64,000 bases of DNA, from contig NZ_WMKZ01000021.1 in NCBI RefSeq assembly GCF_019024285.1, forward strand, positions 1 through 64,000, given 5' to 3'. Shown in pieces: positions 1 to 7,609 of this stretch; the stretch's first letter is position 1, and each line of letters opens with the position of its first letter. A program made the translations under genes and the position numbers. Below the pieces are notes generated by a model. The model was not told where the DNA came from, ran no database searches, and saw only the letters and a list, made by a program, of their open reading frames with translations. The DNA comes from Alkalihalobacterium elongatum (GTDB lineage Bacteria; Bacillota; Bacilli; Bacillales; Bacillaceae_F).

Positions 1-60
1 ATGTATCTCTTTATTTCGCTTGGCTTTTTGTTCAGTTTTCAAAGAACTTTTTATGTCGTT
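1..60 (-). promoter_or_regulatory. 16S rRNA leader of an rRNA operon lying left of the window
   Basis: Read on the minus strand, positions 44-30 give CTTTGAAAACTGAAC, the conserved leader/spacer box found just upstream of 16S rRNA in Bacillus rrn operons. The RNA would run leftwards out of the window, so the rRNA genes themselves are not visible. Three rrn-like promoters lie directly upstream (79-293), which supports the reading. The same box also occurs in 16S-23S spacers, so the identity of the next gene is inferred. Confidence 0.7.
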
Positions 61-78
61 GTTAGCGACAGGAATTAT

Positions 79-107
79 ATCTTACCACGCTAGCAACTTT
101 TGATCAA
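79..107 (-). promoter_or_regulatory. rrn promoter P3 (proximal)
   Basis: On the minus strand TTGATC (107-102) and TAAGAT (84-79) are separated by 17 bases; a perfect TATAAT overlaps at 79-74. A GTCGC box follows within about ten bases, as it does after the two other promoters in this array. Which -10 is used cannot be decided from sequence. Confidence 0.55.
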
Positions 108-164
108 CAACTAATTTTTGGTAAACTTTTTTACCTGTTCACTTCTTTTGAAGCGACAATTAAT

Positions 165-193
165 AATTTAACATGAACTCTAACTCTATGCAA
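165..193 (-). promoter_or_regulatory. rrn promoter P2
   Basis: Minus-strand TTGCAT (193-188), 17-base spacer, TAAATT (170-165), then seven bases to a GTCGC box. Same layout and same downstream box as P1, which supports a tandem rRNA promoter array. Confidence 0.5.
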
Positions 194-264
194 CATCTTT
201 TTTGATGCTAAAAATTATTATTACATGTCAAAAAGAAAGCAGTCGTTCAGAAGCGACAAGAAAT

Positions 265-293
265 AATATACCAAATAATAATTAATAATACAA
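265..293 (-). promoter_or_regulatory. rrn promoter P1 (distal)
   Basis: Minus-strand TTGTAT (293-288), 17-base spacer, TATATT (270-265), then seven bases to GTCGCTT. It is the first of three similarly built promoters driving the leader at the left edge. A TTGACA also occurs at 231-226 but has no good -10 at the usual distance. Confidence 0.5.
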
Positions 294-369
294 TAGTATT
301 ACTCCATGAAATCACTGGTAATTTTTTAACATCATCACTATGAAAGAGGATTAAGATTAATTTCCTAAC

Positions 370-550
370 ACTTTCTTATTACTTGGCCATTTTCATAAAC
401 TTTGTTGCTTTTGGACCGTTTTTTCATGCAGAGCATGAAGAGCCCGTCCTTCACTTGGCTAACGGTCCAATAGCAAAGAGCAACAATCCTTGAGAACATA
501 GCATATTACTTATCAAGATTGCACTAAGCCTTTAGCGCCAAGTAATTATG
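370..550 (+). ncRNA. Bacillaceae-1-type structured RNA beside the rRNA operon
   Basis: An outer stem pairs 378-387 (ATTACTTGGC) with 537-546. Inside it, TTGGACCGTT pairs with AACGGTCCAA, and a small hairpin TTCATGC-AGA-GCATGAA sits within. Two RUCCU pentamers are present on the plus strand, GTCCT at 446-450 (in an AGCC/GGCT hairpin) and ATCCT at 486-490. From memory, the Bacillaceae-1 motif is described as an RNA often next to rRNA operons with two RUCCU terminal loops; both points fit. There is no coding potential. The strand follows from the RUCCU pentamers; the exact ends are estimated. Confidence 0.6.
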
Positions 551-572
551 AATTGAAATTTAATTAGCCATT

Positions 573-860
573 TTAATTATCTGCAAGGTTTAATGCAGTT
601 TCAGCAGTTTCTAGGTCAACTTTTAATTGTTTCGACATATCTTGTGGGTTATAGTAGCCGTTATTGATCATATAAGTAGATATTTTTTCGTGAAACATAA
701 TCGCATCTTCTAAATGATGCACTAATGTATTACGGACCTCTGGTGTCGCAGCTTCTGTAATTGCTAAAGCATAGTTCTTTATTTCTGATTTAGCGGCTAC
801 CAATAAATCTGTCGCTATCACTTGATCAGTTAACGGAGCAATCCCCGTCAGCTTTTCAAT
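573..860 (-). CDS. CotF-like spore coat protein with damaged start (YraD-like)
   Basis: This encodes a short helical CotF-family protein (IATDLLVAAKSEIKNYALAI, then a CotF-like HEKISTYMINNGYYNPQD segment), a paralogue of the gene at 1140-1418. Such proteins are incorporated into the spore coat. It is last in a four-gene cluster whose small/CotF/small/CotF order resembles yraG-yraF-yraE-yraD of B. subtilis. The start is odd. A good RBS (AGAGGTGA, 886-879) is followed five bases later by ATA AAC, where deleting one C would give I/M-N-N-L-I-E-K-L, the usual CotF beginning. As it stands no AUG, GUG or UUG is in frame until GTG at 821, which lacks an RBS. Reading from ATT at 860 is a compromise. 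It may be a very young pseudogene or carry sequence errors. Confidence 0.6.
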   Translation of the reverse strand: MEKLTGIAPLTDQVIATDLLVAAKSEIKNYALAITEAATPEVRNTLVHHLEDAIMFHEKISTYMINNGYYNPQDMSKQLKVDLETAETALNLADN

Positions 861-885
861 TAAATTGGTTTATTTAAATCACCTC

Positions 886-1074
886 TTAGTATAAATGGGT
901 TTTTAGCTCTTCAATATGTCTTGATGTCATTTGAACATCTTGCTGCATTATGTCCTTTAAGTTTTGATCTGTAACTAATGCTTGCATAATAGTCGCTTTT
1001 GTTAGACATAAACTCTTAAAAGTTATTAGTTCATGTAATTCTAATGTTTCATGTACACCTAAGTTTTCACCCAT
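886..1074 (-). CDS. small spore-coat-associated protein (YraE-like)
   Basis: This 62-aa protein opens with GVHETLELHELITFKS, a signature shared with the 71-aa protein at 1428-1643. It is followed by a helical segment ending in HIEELKTHLY. Small proteins of this type pair with CotF-like proteins in Bacillus coat clusters, and here one lies just upstream of each CotF-like gene. The ATG at 1074 is preceded by AGAGGTGATAAC, a good RBS. No membrane segment is seen. The coat role is inferred from context and family resemblance. Confidence 0.65.
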   Translation of the reverse strand: MGENLGVHETLELHELITFKSLCLTKATIMQALVTDQNLKDIMQQDVQMTSRHIEELKTHLY

Positions 1075-1139
1075 GAGTTATCACCTCTCTTGAGTATATT
1101 GATTTAATTGGCTAGTTAGATTTTTTCTTCTATATATAG

Positions 1140-1418
1140 TTAATGTTCTAATGCTCTACTTGCGTATTGGACATCTTTTTGTAGTTGTTGTGGCACATTA
1201 TATGCATCGTATATCCCTCTATCTTGAAGAAAACCATAAATTTGCTCATGCTGTGTAATAGCTGTTCTTAATTCTTGAACTAAAAAAGAACGTATTTCAG
1301 GTGTTGACGATTCAGTGATGGCAGTTGCAAAGTCTTTTATTGCAGCCTTCGTTTCAAAGAGCATATCGGTCGCAATCGTATGATCAGCAACACTTAATTG
1401 TTTTGAATCCATAATCAA
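1140..1418 (-). CDS. CotF-like spore coat protein (YraF-like)
   Basis: A 92-aa protein of the CotF family: DHTIATDMLFETKAAIKDFA, then TESSTPEIRSFLVQELRTAI and a YGFLQDRGIYDAYN segment typical of the C-terminal half of the fold. It is predicted helical, without cysteines or a signal peptide, as expected for an inner coat component made in the mother cell. An RBS (AGGAGAGGATTG) precedes the start; the second codon-level ATG (MDSKQ) is an equally good start. It sits nine bases after the upstream small gene, so the two are almost certainly cotranscribed. Confidence 0.75.
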   Translation of the reverse strand: MIMDSKQLSVADHTIATDMLFETKAAIKDFATAITESSTPEIRSFLVQELRTAITQHEQIYGFLQDRGIYDAYNVPQQLQKDVQYASRALEH

Positions 1419-1427
1419 TCCTCTCCT

Positions 1428-1643
1428 TTACTGGTTCATTTGTGTTTGGGCATCACTAAGGAAATCTTTCATCTTCCCTACAGTCATAGTCCCTTGCTGA
1501 ATGCTTTGTTCAACTAGTTGTTTAAGTTCTGGATTTTCTACAAGTTCTAATCGTGTTTTGGCTTGTGTAAGACAAGCCCATTTAAAATTGCTTAACTCAC
1601 GTAAATCTACAATTTCATGAACGCCATATCGACTACTTTCCAT
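1428..1643 (-). CDS. small spore-coat-associated protein (YraG-like)
   Basis: This 71-aa protein is first in the coat gene cluster. It contains YGVHEIVDLRELSNFKWACL, the same motif as the 62-aa protein at 886-1074, followed by a long helix. An RBS (GGAGGTGATAAT) lies before the ATG. Its position ahead of a CotF-like gene mirrors the yraG-yraF arrangement of B. subtilis. Expression in the sporulating mother cell is expected from the family, but I did not identify a specific sporulation sigma-factor promoter. Confidence 0.68.
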   Translation of the reverse strand: MESSRYGVHEIVDLRELSNFKWACLTQAKTRLELVENPELKQLVEQSIQQGTMTVGKMKDFLSDAQTQMNQ

Positions 1644-1736
1644 ATTATCACCTCCATTACCCTAAGATAGTTTTCGTTAGCAGGCGTTGTTTATTTCCAA
1701 GGAACCTTATTAAACCTTTACTTCATTTTTCAAAAT

Positions 1737-1780
1737 AAACAATGAGAACGAAGAACTTTTGTCCTTCGTCCTCATTGTTT
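1737..1780 (-). terminator. Rho-independent terminator of the cytochrome gene
   Basis: The arms AAACAATGAG-ACGAAG and CTTCGT-CTCATTGTTT form a long stem with a short loop, seven bases after the stop codon of the cytochrome gene. On the minus strand it is followed by TTATTTTG. Confidence 0.85.
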
Positions 1781-1786
1781 ATATTA

Positions 1787-3760
1787 CTAATTATCTATTT
1801 GATCATCACTAGAAGTTATCGAAAGTAAAAACTCAATTAAAGCATCTTGTTCTTCTTTTGAAAAACCAGTTGTTTGATCTACCCAGTGCTCGTGTCCAAT
1901 CCCTTCAACATTTGCCCCTTGAAGTGCTTTTGATTTCCTGTTAGCTTTAACTACTTTTTTACGTAAATTTGAGTCAATCATTGCTTTTAAACTGTTGTAT
2001 GGGTCAGGGTTAATAGTTTTGTGTAGGGTACCAGGAATTCCAAGATCCTTTTTTTCGTTTGGTCCGACAGCAACACCACCGTCGTGTAAATAAGGCGGGG
2101 ACCATTTTAACCCAATTAACCCTTTTACTTTATAGCCTCCACTCTTATTTTCATCTTGAGCAAGCACTAATTTCTTCTGGTTCTCGGCAACATGTTCGGT
2201 CGGAACCCTAATAGCTTTAGCTTCTTTCGGAATAGGAACTGGTGTATCAAAAGAATAAATCCACGAGTCTTCCATTAGCTTCACCGTATCTTCAAAAGCC
2301 TTAGCCCTTGAAGGTTGTGCTTTTACTATATCATTATCAATTACTCGATTATTCGTATAGGCTGGTCCCGCGTGGCAGGAAATACAACCCCCTCGTTCGA
2401 AGACATCTCGCCCTTGAGCTTTTGTATTTTCATCAATTTCATACTTTGGTGGAATAAGAGAGTTTTGATAAGCTGACATTGCATTAATTTGTTCACCAAA
2501 ATGAAATCCTGGTGAGTTAATAACAGTCCCGTTCGGTGAAAACATTGATATTTTCGGGAATGTTGGTGGCTTAACCATTTCGTTAACCCCTGGCACTGCT
2601 GGCTCTTCATCAATAACCTTCATAAATTCGGATGGCTTTTGACCTGACTCTGGATCATACCGATAATTAGGATTAGCCGCATTTTGTAATATCGTAGCAA
2701 TATAAACTTCCTTATCAATTTCAAACAGATCATTACTCTGGTCAGCCTGTGCTAATAAATCAGAGTTTTGCGCATGTACGTTATTATTTAATGAACTAAG
2801 TCCTTTAAATGGTCCAACTGCTGCGAAACCATTCCAACCATACGGATGATCACCTAGAGTAAACGAATCGGGAATTTGTGCAGGGTTGTTAACCAAGTCC
2901 ATGGTTGAATCAAAATTACCTGGAGGCCATTGCACAAGCATTTCATCAACAGCTTGTTCTAGCTTTTGCGGATCAGGTAATGCCTCTTGGTTCCCGTCAG
3001 TCGTTTCTACTGTTCGGTCATGATCTTCAATAAATGCTTTTATTTTTTCAGCATCAATATCAGTATTGGTAAAATAAGCGGTAGAATTTGATGCTAACGC
3101 TAACATCATCCCAGCGTTAAAGTCTAAATTAGGTGCCCCTTCTATTACCATTCCTGTTTCACGATCAACGGTAGCGTGGCAAGCAGCACAGCTCACACCT
3201 GCTTTTAACCTTCCTTCCTTGAAGGAAATAGGCATTCCAAGTGGCGCAAGGGCACCTTTTGGTACATCTAGTCCTGTATCAATCTTATCACCTTTGGCAT
3301 AGTGCTTCCCACCAATTGTCACGTTTTCGGCAAGCTCAACCTGAAGATTATCGGTTTGTCCGCCTCTTAGCTCCAGTATCGCTTTTGCAATATTAGTTAC
3401 AGAGATTGGACCATCTAGCATCCCTAAAATATCGGTAATATATATTTCGTTGTCAAAAGTTTCTTTATAAAAGATTTCCCTGCCAAGTTCTACAAAATCT
3501 TGATCAACTTCGACAGTCCCGTTTGAAGGAGAGAGCATTTCCATTCCGTCCTCGGTTTCCATAAGCTTCGCTGCTTCTTCAGGGGTAACGGTCACACCCC
3601 AAATATCATAGCTCGTACCTTGGCCTACTTCAGATCTTGAGTCATTTAGCACTTGCCCTTTTCTTGGCATATAAGCATATTCTGGCTCAATCATCCCTAC
3701 TACGCCGACAGCAGCAACAATAAAGATCGCCGAAATGAAAAGAATAGTTCTTTTCCGCAC
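1787..3760 (-). CDS. membrane-anchored di-haem cytochrome c, MauG/CCP-like
   Basis: A 657-aa protein with an N-terminal hydrophobic anchor (residues 5-24), so it would sit on the outer face of the membrane. Two c-type haem sites are visible, CAACH near residue 190 and CISCH near residue 460. The second is followed by a PPYLHDGGV motif near residue 565, as in the C-terminal domain of bacterial cytochrome c peroxidase/MauG proteins. The protein is about twice the length of a classical di-haem peroxidase; the region between the haem sites is large and unassigned. Likely roles are peroxide reduction or electron transfer; no substrate can be named. It is monocistronic, with its own terminator, and the start follows a weak GGGTGGATAGG-type RBS. 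Confidence 0.75.
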   Translation of the reverse strand: MRKRTILFISAIFIVAAVGVVGMIEPEYAYMPRKGQVLNDSRSEVGQGTSYDIWGVTVTPEEAAKLMETEDGMEMLSPSNGTVEVDQDFVELGREIFYKETFDNEIYITDILGMLDGPISVTNIAKAILELRGGQTDNLQVELAENVTIGGKHYAKGDKIDTGLDVPKGALAPLGMPISFKEGRLKAGVSCAACHATVDRETGMVIEGAPNLDFNAGMMLALASNSTAYFTNTDIDAEKIKAFIEDHDRTVETTDGNQEALPDPQKLEQAVDEMLVQWPPGNFDSTMDLVNNPAQIPDSFTLGDHPYGWNGFAAVGPFKGLSSLNNNVHAQNSDLLAQADQSNDLFEIDKEVYIATILQNAANPNYRYDPESGQKPSEFMKVIDEEPAVPGVNEMVKPPTFPKISMFSPNGTVINSPGFHFGEQINAMSAYQNSLIPPKYEIDENTKAQGRDVFERGGCISCHAGPAYTNNRVIDNDIVKAQPSRAKAFEDTVKLMEDSWIYSFDTPVPIPKEAKAIRVPTEHVAENQKKLVLAQDENKSGGYKVKGLIGLKWSPPYLHDGGVAVGPNEKKDLGIPGTLHKTINPDPYNSLKAMIDSNLRKKVVKANRKSKALQGANVEGIGHEHWVDQTTGFSKEEQDALIEFLLSITSSDDQIDN

Positions 3761-4015
3761 GAATACCTATCCACCCTTCATTGAGTAATTTAGAGTATTT
3801 TCCTTAAAAAGCCTCTGTTGTATTCATTAATAAAGAAATTCTAAAAACTTATAATAATATCCATTTTTTGGAGCAAGACCTAATTTTATGAGTTAATAAC
3901 CTTTTTAACAAAGGAGAATAAGATATAGAAAGTTTTTTAAATAAAATTTATTGCACAACACTCTTGTAGGAAAGCGGTAGCAAGGATAAGACCAAAAAGA
4001 GGGTGCGGTGATATA

Positions 4016-4603
4016 ATGTTTTATTATTTTTTACGAATGATCATTAGCCTCTATTTAAAAGTACGATTTAGAATAGAGGTCATAGGAAAGAACAATATTC
4101 CTATAAAAGGCGCTCTAATTATCGCCGCTAATCATGTTAGTCACTACGATCCAATCATTATCATGTGCCTAGTAAAGAGAAAGATTCATTTCCTAGCCAA
4201 AGTTGAACTTTTTAAGTTTAAAATAACGAGATGGTTTTTCAGAAAAGTACACGCAATTCCTATAGACCGAAATAGCAAGAATATGATTCGGTCGATTCGT
4301 GAGTCAATATCCACATTAGATGAAGATAAAGTTTTAGGGATTTTCCCCGAAGGGAAGCGGTTAAGAGTTAATGAAGTAGTAAAGCCGAAAAAGGGAGTAG
4401 GTTTTTTTGCTTTAAAGAGCCAAGCACCGATCTTGCCGATTTCAATAATAGGACTTGAGCAAAAAAGGCTATTTAGACAACCTATTAAAGTGGTTGTTAG
4501 CGAAGCTATCAAATATGATGATATCGGTACAAGTAATTATGAGGAAATAGCACAATATGTAATGGATATGATTGAAAAAAATAAAAGAATGACACAAAGA
4601 TAA
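4016..4603 (+). CDS. plsC: 1-acyl-sn-glycerol-3-phosphate acyltransferase family protein
   Basis: The 195-aa protein has the acyltransferase block I NHVSHYD (H40-X4-D45) and block III FPEGKR (about 110-115), plus a hydrophobic N-terminus that would anchor it to the inner leaflet. Enzymes of this family acylate lysophosphatidic acid to phosphatidic acid in phospholipid synthesis. The ATG follows GGGTGCGGTGATATA, a weak RBS. It is a single gene; its stop codon lies inside a palindrome shared with the convergent hydrolase gene. It could be one of several PlsC paralogues with a different acyl acceptor. Confidence 0.85.
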   Translation: MFYYFLRMIISLYLKVRFRIEVIGKNNIPIKGALIIAANHVSHYDPIIIMCLVKRKIHFLAKVELFKFKITRWFFRKVHAIPIDRNSKNMIRSIRESISTLDEDKVLGIFPEGKRLRVNEVVKPKKGVGFFALKSQAPILPISIIGLEQKRLFRQPIKVVVSEAIKYDDIGTSNYEEIAQYVMDMIEKNKRMTQR

Positions 4604-4628
4604 ATAAAGGTGCCTGGCACCTTTATTT
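4602..4628. repeat. GGTGCC-T-GGCACC palindrome, half-size copy 1; bidirectional terminator
   Basis: Arms of 13 bases, AAATAAAGGTGCC and its complement, flank a single T. The palindrome contains the stop codon of the acyltransferase on the plus strand and that of the hydrolase on the minus strand. The core is the same as in the three 48-bp elements at 23833, 26218 and 28619. T-runs on both sides suit a two-way terminator. Confidence 0.8.
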
Positions 4629-5357
4629 TACGGTCAGCCATCCTTGAAGTGCTTCGATAAATTGTTCGGGTTTATCAAGCATACCCATATGTGATGTATC
4701 AGTAATCGCTTTCGTAATGCGGGGCGAAGCTGTATGAAAAGGTGCTTCTGACAAATCTTTAGTCCCTTCTAAAAACAATAAAGGAATATCTACTCGATTT
4801 AGCATGTCGACTTGATTTGGGCGGTCTCTCATTGCGTACAGAGCACCGACTGCCCCTTCAACTGTTGTTTGATCGGCGTGCTGGTACGCTTCATTCACAT
4901 CCTTAGGGTCTCCTTGAAATGCAAAATAAGTAGGGATGCGTTTTTTTGCCAGTGCAGCGACACCTTCTGTTTGAACTAATTGAATATGTTCATCTCTTTG
5001 TTCCCTATCTTCATTACTATCCTCGACTGGTGATGAATAAACAAATGCGGCTCTCTTTACGTATTCTGTATGATTTTCTATCGCGGCCATTGTGATATAA
5101 CCACCCATAGAATGACCGATCCATGTCGCATTAATAATATGTAGAGAGGACAATAATTCAACGATCCTAATGGCATAGTCATACACTGTTTTTTCATTAT
5201 TGTACGAAGACTTGCCATGACCAGGTAAGTCTATGGAAATGACATCGTAGTGTTTTGTAAAATAGGAAAGAACTTTATCATATACATGATTTGTACTCAA
5301 AAATCCATGAATGAATAGCAGAGGTTCACCTGTCCCTTGACGATCAAAATGCAACAA
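4623..5357 (-). CDS. alpha/beta hydrolase
   Basis: The 244-aa protein shows the alpha/beta hydrolase layout: oxyanion HGF (17-19), DLPGHGKS (43-50), nucleophile elbow GHSMGG (Ser83), an acidic residue in GTKD and a late His in SHMGM. It is cytoplasmic, with no signal peptide. The start is TTG at 5357, supported by GTGAGGTG five bases upstream. Closest in build to 3-oxoadipate enol-lactonase/MhpC-like esterases, but the substrate cannot be told from sequence. Confidence 0.8.
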   Translation of the reverse strand: MLHFDRQGTGEPLLFIHGFLSTNHVYDKVLSYFTKHYDVISIDLPGHGKSSYNNEKTVYDYAIRIVELLSSLHIINATWIGHSMGGYITMAAIENHTEYVKRAAFVYSSPVEDSNEDREQRDEHIQLVQTEGVAALAKKRIPTYFAFQGDPKDVNEAYQHADQTTVEGAVGALYAMRDRPNQVDMLNRVDIPLLFLEGTKDLSEAPFHTASPRITKAITDTSHMGMLDKPEQFIEALQGWLTVK

Positions 5358-5429
5358 TTAAAACACCTCACACTAAAGTCAAAATAGTTATACCGTTTTA
5401 CATAGTTTTTAAATTTCATTAACCCTAAG

Positions 5430-6569
5430 CTAGTCAGTTAAAAGCTTTTCTGATCTATGTAAATATTGCAATGTGTGGTCGACGACTTGATCATACGTTG
5501 TACCTGAAAGTGTTGATCTCTCAACATCAAACATCGGGATAACATAAAACCCACTTTCTTTTTGGATGACAACAGTCGGTTCTATTTTGGGAGAACTAAA
5601 GCTCACTGTGACTTCATCTCCATCTGCCACTTTAGTCACATCTACCGTTGCAACCCCACCAATATCAGTGAATTGAAATTTTTGACCAGAAAAAAAGTTC
5701 CCTAATGAGTAAAAAACAATGGTTTCAAGACCTTCCTCGCGATCAATTTTTTCTATTGGTTGTAATACATGTGGGTGGTGCCCAAAAATAATGTCAGCTC
5801 CAGCTTCTGACAGCACTCTTGCCAAATTCCGTTGTTCATCATTAGGCTCTCGTTCGTACTCATTACCCCAATGCATATGAACTACAATTACATCAGCTTT
5901 GCCACGGAGGTTCTGAACATCTCGAACCATTCTCTCTTGATTAATCATAGCTACGACATCAGGATGATCATGAGGAATTGGAATTCCGTTAGTTCCGTAA
6001 GTGTAAGCTAAAACTCCGATTGCAATATCGTTTATTATGACGATACGCTCTATTTCCCTATCCTCTTTATTGCGGTAAACACCTACATAGTCCATACCAA
6101 TCTCTTCATAATAATCAAGGGCACTTTCTATTGCGTTCATTCCACGATCAAGTGTGTGATTATTTGCTCCGATGACCATATCAACACCTAATTTTTGTAA
6201 TGTTGTAACGATCTCTTTCGGGCTATTAAATGATGGGTATGTAGATAAACCAATTTCGACTCCTCCAGGCATTGATTCCTGGTTAGCCATTAAAAAATCA
6301 GGTTTTTTTAGTAGCGGTTTTACTTCATTTAGCATCGGATCAAAATCATAGGTGCCATCTGGCTTTTTTGCTCTTTGGTACACACGTTCATGTAGAAGTA
6401 CATCTCCTATCGCTCCAATGGTGATAGTTACTTCCTCCACACCTTTTAATTCCTCTTTTTCAAAGAAATTAGATTTAAGGACAGATGAGTGATCTCTGAT
6501 AGGTTCTGTATGCTGGCATCCAAAAAGAAAAAAGGAAATAGCAAGAAAAAAGAATAACTTTTCGATCAT
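5430..6569 (-). CDS. CapA family lipoprotein (PGA_cap metallophosphatase-like)
   Basis: The 379-aa protein begins with a lipoprotein signal ending in FFLFGC (Cys18), so it is probably anchored outside the membrane. The CapA fold follows: GDVLLHERV, NQESMPGG, GANNHTLDRG, HMHWGNEYE and GHHPHVLQP, which together hold the metal-binding Asp, Asn and His residues of the calcineurin-like family. Members take part in poly-gamma-glutamate synthesis or release. There are no capB or capC genes here, so this is a stand-alone CapA-like protein with unknown substrate. The RBS is GGGAGGTAAAAAAC. It is separated by 72 bases from the downstream hydrolase. Confidence 0.82.
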   Translation of the reverse strand: MIEKLFFFLAISFFLFGCQHTEPIRDHSSVLKSNFFEKEELKGVEEVTITIGAIGDVLLHERVYQRAKKPDGTYDFDPMLNEVKPLLKKPDFLMANQESMPGGVEIGLSTYPSFNSPKEIVTTLQKLGVDMVIGANNHTLDRGMNAIESALDYYEEIGMDYVGVYRNKEDREIERIVIINDIAIGVLAYTYGTNGIPIPHDHPDVVAMINQERMVRDVQNLRGKADVIVVHMHWGNEYEREPNDEQRNLARVLSEAGADIIFGHHPHVLQPIEKIDREEGLETIVFYSLGNFFSGQKFQFTDIGGVATVDVTKVADGDEVTVSFSSPKIEPTVVIQKESGFYVIPMFDVERSTLSGTTYDQVVDHTLQYLHRSEKLLTD

Positions 6570-6765
6570 GTTTTTTACCTCCCTCTATTAGAGACAAATA
6601 GAGAATTAAGTTAAAGGTCTTCGCTTCCCGTCGACCTTTTTTATCAGTAATTATGTCTATTTACTGAAGTCCTCATCCATTAAATTCACTTTTTTTCAAA
6701 TAAATCCCTTATTAAATAAAATCAAATTTCTTAGATCTTCCTGTTTTCATAGCATGGAATAATAC

Positions 6766-6992
6766 TTATCCGTGTATTCTGCTCCAATGATTAGAGCGTT
6801 CCTTAATTGATAAAATATTTTCCACCCTAAACATTCTTAACAGCTTACTCTTATGGCATATTCCTAGAACTCGACCTTTTCTCCGACTTTCTTGATTGTA
6901 ATGATGCGTTGAGTAATGATTTCTTTTTTAGAGAGATAGATCATCTCAAGAGGTAATCCTGATAACAAAGCGCATTTTAAAATACCTTGCAT
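6766..6992 (-). pseudogene. small WYL-like protein, frameshifted
   Basis: From ATG 6992, with a strong RBS (AAGGAGG), the frame reads 42 residues beginning MQGILKCALLSGLPLEMIYL and stops at TAG 6864. One frame over, the text continues as GICHKSKLLRMFRVENILS to a stop at 6766. Small WYL-like proteins next to yolD normally read through such a RTFxLENILS ending, so a single frameshift near 6866 has split the gene. It is divergent from the yolD gene and shares its SOS box. Programmed frameshifting is possible but I see no slippery heptamer. Confidence 0.65.
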
Positions 6993-7022
6993 TTTTTGTT
7001 CGCCTCCTTATACAATATTATA

Positions 7023-7036
7023 CGAACAAATGTTCT
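7023..7036. promoter_or_regulatory. LexA/DinR SOS box
   Basis: CGAACAAATGTTCT matches the Bacillus SOS operator CGAAC-N4-GTTCG at all but the last base. It lies between the divergent WYL-like gene and the yolD gene, 30-45 bases from either start. YolD genes of B. subtilis are known LexA-regulon members, usually next to a Y-family polymerase, which is absent here. Confidence 0.8.
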
Positions 7037-7067
7037 AATAAATCAAGTTCAAAAAGGAGACCAATTT

Positions 7068-7397
7068 ATGTTAAAGGACCGTGGAAATAAAAAATGGACC
7101 TCCCTCATGTTACCAGAGCATGTTAGACAGCTTAGAATAATGGCAAAGGAACTAAACAAAATTCCGCAACCAACAATTGATGAACAACAACTTGAGGAAT
7201 TTGAACGAAAAATAAGTGAAGCGATCGAAATTGACCAGACCGTTACAATCTTCTACTGGGAAAGCGGTGAAATTTATATTGTTGAAGGCAAAATTCAAGG
7301 AATAAATCGCTCTGAAAAAATGGTTAAATTAATTAAAGAGGATGAACGAATTGCTTTCATTTCCTTCTATAGTGTCATTGAAATAGAATTTAGTTAA
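7068..7397 (+). CDS. YolD-like protein
   Basis: A 109-aa protein of the YolD family: DRGNKKWTSLMLPEHVRQLR at the N-terminus, followed by a beta-rich C-terminal part (TVTIFYWESGEIYIVEGKI). I chose ATG 7068 because AAAAAGGAGA stands seven bases before it and because family members start with this MLKDRGN-type motif; the longer frame from 6987 would run across the SOS box. YolD proteins accompany UV-damage DNA polymerases; their exact role is unknown. A LexA box upstream predicts induction by DNA damage. Confidence 0.82.
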   Translation: MLKDRGNKKWTSLMLPEHVRQLRIMAKELNKIPQPTIDEQQLEEFERKISEAIEIDQTVTIFYWESGEIYIVEGKIQGINRSEKMVKLIKEDERIAFISFYSVIEIEFS

Positions 7398-7476
7398 TTC
7401 TGTATTTAGGTATAATGACAGTTGTTGAGAATTAGATCATCATGTGAAATAGGAACATTAACTGCTCCCAACTATT

Positions 7477-7515
7477 AAAGAACCATTCGCAACCAGTTGC
7501 TCCGAATGGTTCTTT
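7477..7515 (+). terminator. terminator after yolD
   Basis: AAAGAACCATTCG pairs perfectly with CGAATGGTTCTTT around a 13-base loop, 80 bases after the yolD stop. Good enough to act in both directions between convergent units. Confidence 0.8.
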
Positions 7516-7609
7516 CGTAGTTCATTAAATTTTATAAAAACACCAATTTGGTTATTATGATAATAATGTTTGAAAACAATTTAAAGTGTCACATCAACGA
7601 ATTTAGTAT

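Noticed and set aside
221-232. TTGACA at 231-226 (minus) as a fourth rrn promoter
   Set aside because: There is no acceptable -10 at 16-18 bases; only GCATCA or AGCATC is available.
2341-2613. 90-codon frame inside the cytochrome gene
   Set aside because: It is out of frame with the haem protein, has no RBS and resembles no protein.
6613-6640. AAAGGTC...GACCTTTTTT hairpin as a terminator upstream of the CapA-like gene
   Set aside because: Stem of only seven pairs with a large loop, and its T-run lies on the strand that has no gene ending there.
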